From NCBI GenBank assembly GCA_039619475.1, contig CM077116.1:152599088-152663087 (forward strand): a stretch of DNA of 64,000 nt, given 5' to 3'. This DNA is from Icerya purchasi (Eukaryota > Arthropoda > Insecta > Hemiptera > Monophlebidae). Made by a program: the position numbers and the translations under genes. Below are positions 10,853 to 22,449 of this stretch, piece by piece (the first letter of the stretch is position 1; each line of letters starts with the position of its first letter). Under the pieces are notes generated by a model. It did no database searches. It saw only the letters and a program-made list of their open reading frames with translations, and was not told the DNA's origin.

Positions 10853-11350
10853 ATAAGACACTTGAATTATTTCACTATCCCAAGAGGTTTTAAGAGTGAC
10901 CGCGAAAATATACTATTTTCAGTATTTTATCTCTCAAAAATAATGTCAAGTTTCAGTTGCTGAAAAAATATCTCTGTTCCTTCTATATCTTTTTTATAAC
11001 ATTTATGAAAAAAACTTTAGTGTAATATTGTTTTTTATTACCCTATACTACTACAAAAAAATAAACATAAATGTTTGTCGTTTTTTCTTTTTTTATATTT
11101 TTTCATGTTTGTTCGCCTATAGGATCATAATGATTTTTTTATTAAAGCCGGGGTCAGAGATAGTCCCATATGAACACTGATGAGCGTAAATACTACTTGG
11201 GTGTAAAAGGGGTAATCTGCTTAGAGAAATTCCCCTTTTTTTAATGTGACAAACGCAATTGACTCGAAATATTATCAATTCTACTTATCATGGAAATTTA
11301 CTTCAAATGTTATTTATGTTGTTTATCATAAACACGTCGATTTAAATAAA
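10853..11350. other. No recognised feature
   Basis: AT-rich, homopolymer-rich DNA between two LINE fragments. Nothing specific can be supported. Confidence 0.35.
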
Positions 11351-11355
11351 GGAAA

Positions 11356-11835
11356 CTAATTTTGTAATGGCCCTAGCACACTTTCCTGCGGAACTCTTGC
11401 TTTTATTGGATATACATATATATATATATATATGTCTGATAAGTCATCTCCATATTCAACGTAGAAATATCTTTCAGTCACGTATGACTGAAGCAACTGA
11501 TACAATTCATAAGGAAAATGTCGTTTAATTTTCTGTAAAAGGTCATCTTGCCAGACTTTGTCGAAAGTCTGGCTTATGTCCAGAAACTCAGCGTCGTATT
11601 TTTTTCCCTTTTCGAGAGATGTTCCAACGGTGGTAACTACACGATGCACTTGTTCTATCGAAGCTTGGCTTTAAATGCAAACTGCTGGTCTGGTATTAGA
11701 CACCTTTACCGTTGATGACTGGCATCATCCGTTTCAGTAGCACTTTTTCATAAAGTTTAGAGATTACAGGCACCGATGATATGGGTCGTTACGAAGCCGG
11801 GTCTGTTGGGGATTTCTGCGGTTTTTTAATAACGA
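11356..11835 (-). mobile_element. Jockey-type reverse transcriptase fragment
   Basis: Minus-strand pieces in several frames match the N-terminal half of a Jockey reverse transcriptase. In order they are IVVIKKPQKSPTDPAS then RPISSVPVISKLYEK (about 11835-11750), a degenerate QFAFKAK segment, AEFLDISQTFDKVWQDDLL (finger/palm motif with the first catalytic Asp), and IKARVPQESVLGPL. A (TA)n microsatellite at about 11414-11433 has expanded within the coding part. Stops and frame changes make it non-functional, and the YADD-type palm box lies beyond the truncation. Confidence 0.8.
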
Positions 11836-11939
11836 CGATCTGTGACAGTTTTGATATTTGAACATTAAAGTTGATTCACTCTGCACTAGTATCAACGTTA
11901 GCGTTAGAATAGAACGATAACAATACACCATCCAAAACA

Positions 11940-12430
11940 ATCGCCTCCGCCGCAGTATCCACACAGTCTCATTCGTACCAATATCACAATGAACACACCC
12001 AACAGAAAACCACTGCACGTTTATCGAAAATATTAACGCATTTGTGCTTGATTTTATAAATAAGAAAATGGCATTTGTAATTAAAATGGCTATTATTCAA
12101 AGTCATAAGTGAACTTAAACTGTCGTTACATAATAAATACTTCCGACCTGTATTTAAGTATATAATCTCTAATACCTTATCTATTGTTTCCCTGTAATAA
12201 CTTCCATCAAATAACAATATAGCACCGACTGGCCTATTACGCACTTTAACTTTAGAACCATTTGTGAAAATATGAATAAAATTACTGCAGTCTCTAGAAA
12301 TTACCGAGCACTGACCGAATCTCAGGTGTCGTGCATCTAACGCACGAGGAATTAGCGCACACTGGGTCGAATGTACATTTCTTTTTTTCGGATATAAATA
12401 ACTAACTGTTTTCAACCAAAACAAAAACAA
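11940..12430 (-). mobile_element. LINE ribonuclease H fragment
   Basis: Minus-strand coding remnant with FIHIFTNGSKV (Asp replaced by Asn), LLCNDSLSSLMTL and VVFCWVCS, then in a shifted frame GTNETVW, a degraded GNExVD. These are RNase H motifs of I-group LINEs. On this strand it lies upstream of the reverse transcriptase fragment at 11356-11835, the reverse of the normal order. The two pieces therefore come from separate insertions. Confidence 0.65.
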
Positions 12431-12679
12431 ACAGTTTTTATCATTACGACAGCGTTCTGTTTAGCCGTCGATATTTTCTCTTTTTTTTTTTTATCCACTT
12501 TAAGAATAAAATTTTTTAAACAAAATGTAATTTAAACGAAATAAAACATTATCAGATTTAAAATGGAAACAGTAAACGAACCGTTCATTTCTTATTCAGT
12601 GGTTATAATAGGTTAGTGTGTTGTTCGGTTGTTCCGGTATGTATGAACTAAATAATGAAAATTAAAATTACTAAAATCC

Positions 12680-12851
12680 ATTTTCTGCATTAATATGAAA
12701 TTATTGTAACATAAAAAACTTAAAAACAGAAAATGTAATTATGTGTAACTTCGGAACATGTCGGTGTTTAAATATATTTTTATAAATAATTAAATTTTCT
12801 GTTTCTAAGTTTTTTATGTTAGAATAATTTCATAAATAATGAGAGCAGAAA
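12680..12851. repeat. Inverted repeat / hairpin element
   Basis: Two arms of about 60 bp (12680-12741 and 12787-12851) are nearly perfect reverse complements across TGAAATTATT(G/C)TAACATAAAA and neighbouring bases, around a loop of about 45 bp. No coding sequence. It looks like a small fold-back MITE; target duplications were not resolved. Confidence 0.65.
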
Positions 12852-12854
12852 TTA

Positions 12855-14090
12855 TTGAAATGAAAAAAAGAAAAAAAACGGGATTTGTACCTGCTTAGAT
12901 TCAGTAATAATACGTGAATGAAACCGTGTCATGCATAAAAATGTCACGCGCGTCGACTCCTTAAATTCCCGTTTGTATGCTGATTAGATGAAACTGAATA
13001 GAACATACCGTCTAGAACAATTGCTTCGAGTACATTCCCAACATGTAACTGTTACATTACTTCTGTTATGACGACTTTTGTATTTCTAATTACAATGTAA
13101 TTAAAATAATATTTAAAATCAACTTATTTAATTAAACTAATTACATATAATAATACTTTTCTCAATAAAACTAACATTACACACGAAAGGCACAACAAAG
13201 CTAAAAGTACACACATATGCAAACTGAATGCAATGAACAGATCTTTGTGGTGGTCCTGTGAGATTTTGAGCCATGAATACTAAAACATTCGAAATGTTTA
13301 TAATGCGGTAATTATTTTATTCTAAATCAGATACCGGAATCAGTATATGAATCAGCAAAACCTGAACAACTTTCGGTTTTTTTAATGTGCTGAATAGTCA
13401 TTTCGTAAGACTGTTCGGTCAGTGAACAATTTACTTCTTATTCGTAAAATCGAATGTCTCTCTCTAAAATCTTTTTCACGCGTCGGTGACTTACGTATAA
13501 TTACAAATTTAACAAATCGAACATTAACGCGTATAGAAGATGTTGCAGCAATCCGACGAAACGAAGACTAATCGAAATCAATAATCGACTTTCATCATTT
13601 CCCCCAATACATTGTTTGATTACAGCTATCAGCGAACCGCGAACACTTTATTGTAGTCACCTGCAATATAATTGTAAAATCCGTTAATTAAGCGGAATTA
13701 CGAGATACATTCTTCATTATCATGCGACAACTATACTCGTACTCAACCACATCATTACTGTTCACTGTACACAAATACCGCGAACAAAATACTTCAAATT
13801 TACGTCAAGTAATTTTAGAACTAATATATGTATGTATATATCCGGACTAGCAAATTATCCGATATTTAACTACGTTAGCTTTACCAAAATTCATACAGAA
13901 CAATAAATTTACCGCGTACAGGATGAATATAAATAAATTTTTTCTTTACGCTACATTAACTTTTCCGTTTAAATAATAAACATTTAATAATAAATTGAGT
14001 TTACTAAAATAACGACATTTCGATATTCGCGATTCACCACAATATATGAGTAGGTACCCAAATTCAAAATGTGAATATATAAAACTTTTT
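12855..14090. other. No recognised feature
   Basis: AT-rich intergenic DNA without coding motifs or clear repeats on either strand. Confidence 0.35.
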
Positions 14091-14099
14091 TTAAATAAA

Positions 14100-15330
14100 A
14101 TAACTTTGAAAATAGCAAGGGTAGGGGTGTTCCGGTATTCTAGCTGATGGAACAACAGACATTAGTGGTTTCGAGCAATTGTTACTATGATCGTTGCACT
14201 GAAAAATAGTAAAAAGAATATTATAAGGGGAAGATTTTTCAACACTTATACAAGTGGCAGATGTAAGTGGAAGAGGTCTGTCAGAGAATTCAATAACAAC
14301 CTCTAAAAACTTAAAATTTGATTTAGCATACTTGCGAGAGGACACAAGGGCTTTCGCAGTGAGTGGTGAATTTTAAAGATCTGCAGCTATGAGCAAAATA
14401 AAATATCCCGAAACTTTGTATGTTCAGTGCACAAGTCATTCATTAAATTTAGCTATATGAAACGCTTCCACACTTCCAAATTTAAGAAATTCTGTATTAA
14501 AAATTATTGATTTATTTAGGCTTTCAAATACACGATAGAACTTTTAAAAAATTCAACAAAAATATTAAATTGCGGAATAACAACGTTCAATAAAATTACA
14601 CAAAACAAGATAGACAGGAAAATTAGATACTATAATTTTACTTTTAAAGAACTTTTTATCCTAATTTCTCACACATTAGATAGTATTCAAGAGCTTGGAG
14701 ATAAGAATCTTTAAAAACAGCTCTTGCATTTTAGCAGGTTCTGAGAAATGGAAGTTGTCTTATTGACTTGCTTGCAATTCACAAACTTTTTTTGTTTTCC
14801 CATCCAATTTCTGTTTATTTACAAGAAGAAAGAATCGATTAATCATTTGCAGTTAAAACGGCTGATGGTTTAAACATATTCTTAGAAGAATATTAAGAAA
14901 CCAAGAGTGACAAAAATTCGACAACATCGAGAAAACTATATTTACTACTATCAGTCAGTATTAATTCCTTTTCTGGATCATTTTCTGTCACAGTTAAAAC
15001 ATAAAAATACACTTTCTAATCTTCAAGTTATTCTACCTTGTAGCATAATAAGAATATCTGAACCTATAATAATAAAAAAAAAAAAACTGTAAGAAAGCTT
15101 TTATAGTTTTGATGGCCGAAGACATAAATCTGTTTTGTGAAAATATTATTCGGAAAAAGAACTTTTACTATACAAACAAAAATAGAGCTAAGTTGATATA
15201 GAACTCCCATCTTCATTCATGGATTCCATAGATTTTTGTGATGAAGCACTGCATTAAAATAAAATCAAATTCAAAAAACTTTTAATAAAAATGTGAATTT
15301 ACCATTCATACTAAATTCTATTTTACATTA
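14100..15330 (+). pseudogene. hAT transposase remnant (DUF4371/ZMYM1-like)
   Basis: Plus-strand fragments in shifting frames match the catalytic region of ZMYM1-like hAT transposases. In order: LADGTTDISGFEQL (about 14138-14180), SGRGLSENSITTSKNLKFDL (about 14262-14320), AVSGEF (about 14360), and YPETLYVQCTSHSLNLAI (about 14401-14455). Later weaker matches such as KTADGLNIFLEEY occur near 14850-14890. Several frameshifts and stops show it is dead. Terminal inverted repeats were not found. Confidence 0.75.
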
Positions 15331-15458
15331 TGCACATAAAATTATTATTGTTGTAACTTATTTAACTCTTAAAACAAGAATAACATTTAATCAACTCTTT
15401 ATATAACAATCTCTATATAAGGCCAGTTTTTCGACATAGATATATATATATATATATA

Positions 15459-15725
15459 CAAGGGCGTCACCAGCCGATGAGCCCAATGGGGGGGGGGGAT
15501 GATAGAAAGAGGATATGAGCAATAGGAAAAATAAAATTTAAAAGTTGTAAAGGCTTAATATTTTACTAAATAAGAATAAAATCTTAATTAAAACACAATT
15601 TTTGTGGGTTTGTAGCAAATTGTTCATGATTACGCGTCTATAAATATTCATCATGGCCAGTTGATTAAAAAGTTTCAAGGCGTTAGGGAGGGGGCAGCTG
15701 CCCCCCTCCGCTGGCGATGCTCATG
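15459..15725. mobile_element. Short MITE with G tract, hAT-like
   Basis: A 267 bp element with imperfect inverted ends CAAGGGCGTCACCAGC (left) and CATGAGCATCGCCAGC (read inward from the right). A G tract of ten lies near the left end, and a GGGGGCAGCTGCCCCCCTCC block near the right. It sits inside a (TA)n tract, giving an 8 bp tatatata on both sides that cannot be told from chance. No coding sequence. Confidence 0.6.
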
Positions 15726-16439
15726 TATATATATATAAACATATATATATATTTTATTTACTTTTTGACCGACACAAATTACAATAACACTCACTACTGG
15801 CAATGTTTGCCTTTGTGTTCTTAGAACCAAATTATGGAATAACACATATCAAGTATTAGATTAAGTGAGTATTTAAAACATTTAATGTTTTTGCAAAACA
15901 GGTGAGTAACGTGTGCAATTTGATTGACGCAATTCTTCTTGTGACGGCTAAATAACTGAGGCATCAGTATTTTCCTTTGACCTTACAGACTGAGTTATGG
16001 GATACACAAAGGGGCCCCCCTACATTCGTTAAGAATACTGGTGATTGCCACTGATTTTTCCAGCTTTGTAATAGCACAACGCTAAACTAGATAAATATGG
16101 ATTTCTCTTTGTCTTCATCGCTGCTTACATGGTATTGGGGAGTTTCAGGTTTTGTCATAATTCTCAAATTTCATTTACATATATTGGTATGGCACGTAAT
16201 TCCTAACACAGACTCGATCACCAACGAATAAAACTAAGTGCTTGCTGGTAATTTAACATTTATTTCCGTTACTTTAAATGAAGTTGAAAGAGAGGTTTCT
16301 ATTTGTTAGGTCTAACTTTGAGGAAACACACTACTAAATCCATGAGTGTTCTTAAAATTCGATTTATTAATAACCCACTGACGTTTTATCATTTTTTTCC
16401 CCCTGCACGCGTCAATACAGGACATTTACTCAACACAAA

Positions 16440-16810
16440 GGACTAACAGAATGATGAAACGTAGGAATTTGAAAGTTATATCAGGAAGCGATTAGAAACA
16501 GAAGAAATGAAGGTAGCCAATACAGGAACAAAAGAAGAAGAAAGAAGAGCAAGAATGTAGTGGGCACAGTAAGTAGTCGGGAGGCCAAGGCCAAGCAAAT
16601 TAGAATAAAGGACTGCGCGTTCCGAGGAGATAGAAGAGCATTCGAATAGAAGGTGATTTACATCACAGGTCAACGTTAAGATAGGAGGATGAAAACAAGG
16701 GAGACTGAACAATATTAAAATGAAAGAGGGAGGTAGGAAGTAGACTGTGATTAAAGCGGAGGCGAATTATGGAAGAAATAACAGAACGGCTGATGCAGGG
16801 AAAATTATTA
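16440..16810 (-). mobile_element. I-group LINE 3' end, family A
   Basis: The minus strand encodes the cysteine/histidine C-terminus of the same LINE family as at 23860-25466 and 61240-62445. The motif CCDVNHLLFECSSISSERAV precedes LYSNLLGLGLPTTYC and a hydrophobic tail. The match to CDADHMFFQCSSLSVGRSAL in the plus-strand copy is clear. An upstream IIRLRFNHSLLP segment in another frame extends it to about 16800. It is strongly truncated at the 5' side. Confidence 0.7.
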
Positions 16811-16879
16811 AACTAGGAAGGACGTTTTATCATGTTTATTTGGAGCTAAATTCTATTTCATTTAAAAAGTGGCACAATT

Positions 16880-17640
16880 GAAAATATCCATTATTTGCTT
16901 CTTCTTTTAATGTTTCTAATTTTTTCAACCGTATTCACACTGCTCTTTCAGACGTTCCGTGGCTAGAGCATGATGATAAGGTACCTACTATGAATGTCAG
17001 TTTCATTCCATTCTGATGACAGAACTTCTTCATTTTTTGTAAACGGAAGTATGGGGCATTTTTAGACACAATTTTATTGGTAGACCGAATCTTTCGAATA
17101 ATTGTCTTGGAAATTCAATAATGATGTCACTGTTAGTTTACAATTACGTTTGAAAAACTTCCGGCCAGCCTGAGTATGTGTTAATTAAAACAAAATACCA
17201 GAATTCATCTTTTAAGCCAACGTAATCAATGTGTAAGCGAGTCCGTGGGGCGCTTTTTTTTCTCATCTTTTAGTGTTGAAGTGGGATACATACTGGAGTT
17301 GTTATCAAACGTTGACATTTTTCACGCAATTTGCCCACTGTTTCAATTTATTTATTAATATTTGGCCGTATAGGCCACAACGTGTAACAGCTTTCATTTT
17401 CTGTATCTAGTTCCATTAAAACTTTGTGTAATATGGACGGAGTACATACTCAATGGCTTTCGAATATTACACCTTCTTGCTTTTTACTTAATGCAAATTG
17501 TCCACTATTTCTGACATTTCATTGTTTCTTCTCGACGTTGTCAAATGTTTTATCATTAAAGCACTTGATCAGCATGTCTTGTCTCGACAGCGCCAACTGA
17601 ACTCTCGAAAGGTAATCAACATTACGGGATAAATACTACT
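16880..17640 (-). mobile_element. Ty3/gypsy integrase remnant
   Basis: Minus-strand pieces match a retroviral-type integrase of Ty3/gypsy elements. RLHIDYVGLKDEFWYFVLI (first Asp, about 17245-17190) is followed by TYSGWPEVFQT, IIEFPRQLFERFGLPI, and then FCHQNGMKLTF with TSERAV-like sequence (about 17045-16950). Multiple stops are present. It is the 3' part of the decayed element whose reverse transcriptase lies at 18370-19065. Confidence 0.7.
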
Positions 17641-17769
17641 TTACAATGGTTTATAATGTAATTAAACCCGCTGAAATAGACCGCATGAATTGCAATCTTG
17701 CAGTTGATGCTGTAGGTATTCCCTTTTGGGATGAAAATATCGAAACCAAACTAAAGTAAAGTAAGTCCC

Positions 17770-18030
17770 ATATATCCTTGATAGAGTATCATGGATTGTG
17801 AAGTTAAAAGTTCACAATGTACTAAGCCCAACAGCACTAATGAAAATAGGGGGACCAGTTCCTTTCTACTTGGAATCCGCCTTTACTTTCCCAGATTTCT
17901 TTGGTACCCAATTCTATTTCAGATTAGGTATAAACTTGGGAGCGATTCGGATCCGGAACGAGACAAGTCTCGAACCCGAGTCCTGTAATTTAGCAGCCAA
18001 GCACCTTAACTACTAGGCTACCGTGCTGCC
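17770..18030 (-). mobile_element. tRNA-derived SINE
   Basis: Read on the minus strand from 18030, the sequence begins with a tRNA-like head. An A-box-like GGTAGCCTAGTAGTTAAGG is followed by a B-box GGTTCGAGACT (17966-17976), with the spacing of an RNA polymerase III internal promoter. A tRNA-unrelated body follows to about 17770. The head does not keep a full cloverleaf, so it is not a functional tRNA. It separates the RT and integrase parts of the Ty3/gypsy remnant, so it inserted there. Confidence 0.7.
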
Positions 18031-18369
18031 TTTTGTTATCACTAATGTGAATTTGTATCTATATAAATATTCTTATAATTTCCTAATACGTCAATAGATT
18101 AGCCAAAACTTTACCATCTTGAATAGTTTTAGCGCCCTTAAAATAAACGTAATCGGTTTTTATCGGCCTCAATAATAGGAGCTAACTTTCTGCAATCCGA
18201 AATGGGCTGGTATCTGCAGCTAGGAGAATTTAATATTGCAAACTGAAAGAAAACTGGAATGTGGGTTCTGCAAATTTCTTTCTTAATTTCACAGAACGCC
18301 TTCTCACGCCTTTCTGATCATATGAATTTAAAATTTTTTGCATGAGTTCTTTTAATAATACAGTTAGTG

Positions 18370-19065
18370 TACTTGTTTTAAGAATAAATTTCGAGTAATA
18401 TAAAACAAGGCCCGAAAATGAACGGTACTACAACTATCTTTTCCTCTGTTTTTATGAGACCATTTTCTATCAATTTATGACCTAGCAATTCGACTTCTCG
18501 TTTGAAAAATTGGCATTCCCTTAAATTTAAGTGTAGATTTAACGATTTTATTGTAATCAAGCATGAGTACAAATGTGATTTACATTGTATTTAGTAAAGG
18601 TATTATGGATAATAATTGTTATCGAAGTAATTAAAAATACCTTCTTTATTGATAGTAATTGGTCAATAATGCACTGAAATTCTCCTAAAACAATTTTAAC
18701 CCTTCGAACAAATTTTTTATATTTATAGATTCCTCTATGTGCAGCCACAGCTTGTATTTTAGACGCAACTTCAGTGACAACAATATGCACCATAAAAATT
18801 AAGTTTACAAAAGTACTTGGAGGCTTCACGCTATTAAATAAATTAACAGTCCGAGGGATGAAATATTAGTTTCCTTCAACCTGATTGTTAATAGTTGTGT
18901 TACACCGCCATCTTCCTTAGCGACTGGGACCACTGGAGTCGCCGCCCAGTCACAATAATTGATTCGCTCAATAACACCTTAATGTTCAAGGCTGTCTAAT
19001 TTTTGGGTAAAATCGATGATTCCTATATATTGCCTTTGACAGCAAAGGGCAACTCCATACCTAGA
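18370..19065 (-). mobile_element. Ty3/gypsy reverse transcriptase remnant
   Basis: Minus-strand fragments match a Ty3/gypsy polymerase. GVIERINYCDWAATPVVPVA with KEDGGV marks the start of the RT domain (about 18995-18905). LNLHLNLRECQFFKREVELL and GHKLIENGLIKTEEKI mark its end (about 18540-18430). The middle, including the YxDD box, is not recognisable. Stops and frame changes are frequent. Further downstream (18060-18300) are weak traces of the RNase H/linker region. Env was not seen. Confidence 0.75.
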
Positions 19066-19199
19066 ATTGTACCAATCTTCTTTTCAAATAATTCTGAATA
19101 CTCAAAAAGTTTCAACGATTCTAAAAATTTATAGAAATATTCGGTTAGTAGGTAGAGCGACTACAACGCGCTCTATGTGCGGTAGAAAACGTCAATTTT

Positions 19200-19695
19200 A
19201 TACCTAGTGTATGCGTCAGTAACCATGTCGAAACATAAGTTACGCTCAACATGGTTCCAGTAGGATGTCGTACTTGTCACACGGCAACGCGAACGACAGA
19301 ATTGTTGCGTCAAACATTCGGTACACACATCATACCTAAAGGCTCTGCTCTCGTATGGCCACCTCGCTCTCTAACGGCGCCTGGCTTCTTCCTATGGGAA
19401 TATTGAAAGTCTAGAGTCTACACTACCAAACCATGCAATTTGAACGAATTAAAGGACCGAATTCGAGCCGAAATATCACAAATTCCAAAATCGATGTTGG
19501 AAAATGTGTACAATAATTGAACGTTTAGATTAAGATCGTGTTTAGCCGCAAACGGAAAGCATTTGACTGATGCAAGTTTTTCATTAAAAAAATTGAAAAA
19601 TTAAACTTTATTTTCATGTGAATTTTTTTTTTTTTAGAATTTTTAAGCTAGATTTATACAGGTTTAAAATCGATGAAACTTTTTAGGTGGCCCTG
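19200..19695 (+). mobile_element. IS630-Tc1-mariner transposase C-terminal fragment
   Basis: Plus-strand sequence encodes the end of a Tc1/mariner-like transposase: CRTCHTATRTTELLRQTFG, WPPRSLTAPGFFLWEY, KSRVYTTKP and LNELKDRIRAEISQIPKSML, finishing near GKHLTDASF. In intact relatives these positions hold the second and third catalytic Asp (QQDGAxxHT and DLTPxDFFLWGY); here both are mutated. The right end ACTTTTTAGGTGGCCCTGTA resembles the terminus of such elements. It lies between the gag and RT parts of the Ty3/gypsy remnant and probably inserted into it. Confidence 0.65.
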
Positions 19696-20349
19696 TAGAT
19701 CGTTTCTTCAAGAGTAGGAACATTAAGACTAACACTTGTTATATATTAAATTCTAATACCAAGTGTTCGCATCCATTCTTTGCAGTATCTTCATTGCCAT
19801 TATTTATTATTTAGAGACGATTAATTTTGTCTTTAAATTTTACATCAACATAAACCTTACTCTGATCATGAAAACTATGGCCAATTTACGGCTAAAATTC
19901 CATACCTTGTTGAATAGTATTAATAAAGACGAACACGTAAAGTTTATTATTTTTATGCTCCGAATTATTTTTATACATGGTAGAAATTTTATGCGCATCA
20001 TCGTCAGATAGATTTCATTATTAGAGTTATTTACATTCTTTACAGGATTATTCTTATTACATTTAAATTTAACATTTTATTTAGTGATTCATTAAGATAG
20101 ACTCAGTATCATATCCAACTCGGTTATATTCACTATATTTTGGCTTGTCACCTTTTATAATAGCAACTTGATTTAAAATGATTTTTTCTCTATGTCATGA
20201 ACACATGTTATCAATTCCCAATAACTTAAAATCGAATTTTTAATTTTGATATACATTACTATTATCATTGCGTCTATAACAACTTATTTGAATTTACAGA
20301 ATGACAACGGATTCGATCTAATTGATTTACATTATTCTAATGATACCTA

Positions 20350-20960
20350 ATGGGCTTTGATATTGTCTGCTTTGGAATCCTGCGCAGTTACTGCAAATAA
20401 TTCAACTGTTTTAGTAAAGTCCATGTCATTAACCTGTAGGAGATTATCTCTAATTTCGAAATCTTTTAATCCTCGAACGGCAGCTTAACCGTGGATCGGT
20501 AGACGGTTTTCTACAATTCGTAAAAATTAAACCGCCGTTAACAAATAGTTTCTTTAATGCAGCAGTAAACGTTTAAATAGATTCGTAGTATTTCGCATAC
20601 GAGTCAACAGACGTTTTTCTTAATCGATAGAATTTATACGTGACCATTTACTTACAATGTAAATAATATCGTTATAAAATGTAGTCTCTATACTTGTATT
20701 TCATGATGATACTTCTAGTAATACTGATTCGTAGTTTCATTTTTTAACTTAACAATCTAGACGTACCAGTATAACAATTATCTGTAACCTCTGTAATACT
20801 TTTTAACTTACTTGTAACCATCATACGAACCGATAAAGTCAATTTGTTATATAGTTCTTTTTTGCAGTATTCAACTGAACTAGTTGTGCCAATAATGTAC
20901 TCATATCATTCATCGGTTTGGCTAAATTTTCTATTTCAGACATCGTAATTTCTCTTTGAT
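20350..20960 (-). mobile_element. Ty3/gypsy gag-like remnant
   Basis: The minus strand carries a capsid-like segment with GLKDFEIRDNLLQ and TKTVELFAVTAQDSKA, a pattern typical of the C-terminal half of Ty3/gypsy Gag. Weaker upstream matches start at about 20940. It precedes the RT fragment on the same strand, consistent with the order gag-pol of one decayed element spanning roughly 20960-16880. Several stops are present. LTRs were not identified. Confidence 0.5.
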
Positions 20961-21145
20961 ATTTTTATATTAACACTCAAACTGCACCATATACAATAAT
21001 TGATTAGGCAATTAACTAATTGTTTCGTTTACCTCGTTGCCGGATAACTTTTTTAAAATAACATTTAATCAACTCGTTAATAAAAATTCACATATGAAAC
21101 CGGTTTCCAACCTTGCAAAAAAACCTATGAATTATATTATAATTA

Positions 21146-22445
21146 CGAGGGTGGTTCAAATATAAACCGGAATTTTTAAATAAACGCTCGAAAAATTTAT
21201 TGTGGAAAAAGTGGTTGCACTGGCAGTTAGACCGGTTTGTTACGAAGCGTGTAGAGCAATTAGAACCGCGTAAGCTCACTTTTTAGTGCAGTTAGAGCCA
21301 TGAGTGAAAAAGAAGTACCAGTGTCTGTTGCGCAACGCATCATTATTCGTTTTTTAGTCAAAGACGACGTAAAATCCGTGGAAATTTACCGAAAATTACG
21401 CGAACAGTTCGGCGATGAGTGTCTCTCCAAAACTCAAGTGTACGAGTGGTGTTCCGCGTTTCGAAAAGGACGTGAAGTGATGTCAAACATACCACATGCG
21501 CGGCGCCCAAAAACCAGCATTACAGATGAACACGTCAAAGCCATCGAACAACTCATTTTGGCTGACCGACGCGTTCGTGTACGCGATATGACTGACGAAT
21601 TGGGCATCATCATAGGTAGTATTGAGACAATAATTCATGATCGGCTAGGTTATCGCAAAATTGCAGCCAGATGGGTGCCAAGACTTCTGAATTTTGAACA
21701 GAAATTCACTCGTTGGGAAGTTTGTACGCGTCTCCTGCAGCGGTATGAAGAGGAAGGAGAGAATTTATTGCGGCGAATATTCACCACGGACGAAACTTGG
21801 GTACACTACTATACGCCGGAGAGTAAACGCTCGTCTATGGAGTGGCGGAAGAAAAAAGAGGGAGCGCCAGTCAAAGCGAAGGTTACACAGTCAGCTGGGA
21901 AGGTGTTGTGTACCGTGTTTTGGGACATGAAGGGAGTGATCGCAGTCGATTTCCTAACTGAACAACGTACTGTGACGGCGCAGTATTACAGTAACCTCCT
22001 AAAAAACACAGTCAAACCGGCCTATCGAACAAAAAGGCGCGAAATTCCGATCCGTAGTGCGATACTGCTTCAAGACAACGCCAGGCCACATACCGCTCGG
22101 CTCACGATGGAGACATTGGCCGAATTGGGCTGGGAAACACTTGAACATCCTCCTTACAGTCCAGATTTGTCGCCTTGTGATTATTATTTGTTTGGCCCGT
22201 TGAAAGAAGCACTTGGTGGACAACGTTTCGACAGCAACGATGAGGTGGATCGTTCGTGCGCAAATGGCTATGTGACAAGCCACGAGATTTTTACGAAAAA
22301 GGAATAAAAAAATTGCCGGAAAGGTGGAAAAAGTGCGTAGCGTGCGAGGGGGGTTATCTCGAAAAATTGTAAAAAATATGAGCACTGTAAGTATAAAATA
22401 AAAATTTTTATGACGAAATTCCGGTTTATATTTGAACCACCCTCG
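21146..22445 (+). mobile_element. mariner transposon, full length 1300 bp
   Basis: A complete element bounded by TA target duplications (21144-21145 and 22446-22447). Its terminal inverted repeats start CGAGGGTGGTTCAAATATAA and extend for about 30 bp with almost no mismatches. The length of 1.3 kb is normal for mariner. It contains one transposase gene, disabled by a single frameshift near its 3' end. Near-perfect ends and an almost open gene indicate a recent insertion. Confidence 0.95.
21300..22372 (+). pseudogene. mariner transposase, C-terminal frameshift
   Basis: The open frame from 21300 covers the DNA-binding HTH region (residues about 1-110) and the DDE catalytic core. Catalytic residues are D164 (FTTDETW), D259 (LLQDNARPHTA) and D294 (SPCDYYLF), with exactly 34 residues between the last two, the mariner D,D34D signature. 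WVPRLL (125-130) and YSPDL are also kept. Near position 22248 the frame slips by one base. The expected C-terminus (KWLCDKPRDFYEKGI and onward) continues in another frame to a stop at 22370-22372, while the original frame ends early at 22307. The catalytic triad is intact, so the loss affects only about the last 40 residues. The transposase is probably non-functional but close to intact. Confidence 0.92.
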
Positions 22446-22449
22446 TAAT

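Noticed and set aside
17940..18030. Functional tRNA gene
   Set aside because: Same reason; it also lies inside a transposon and is followed by a tRNA-unrelated SINE body.
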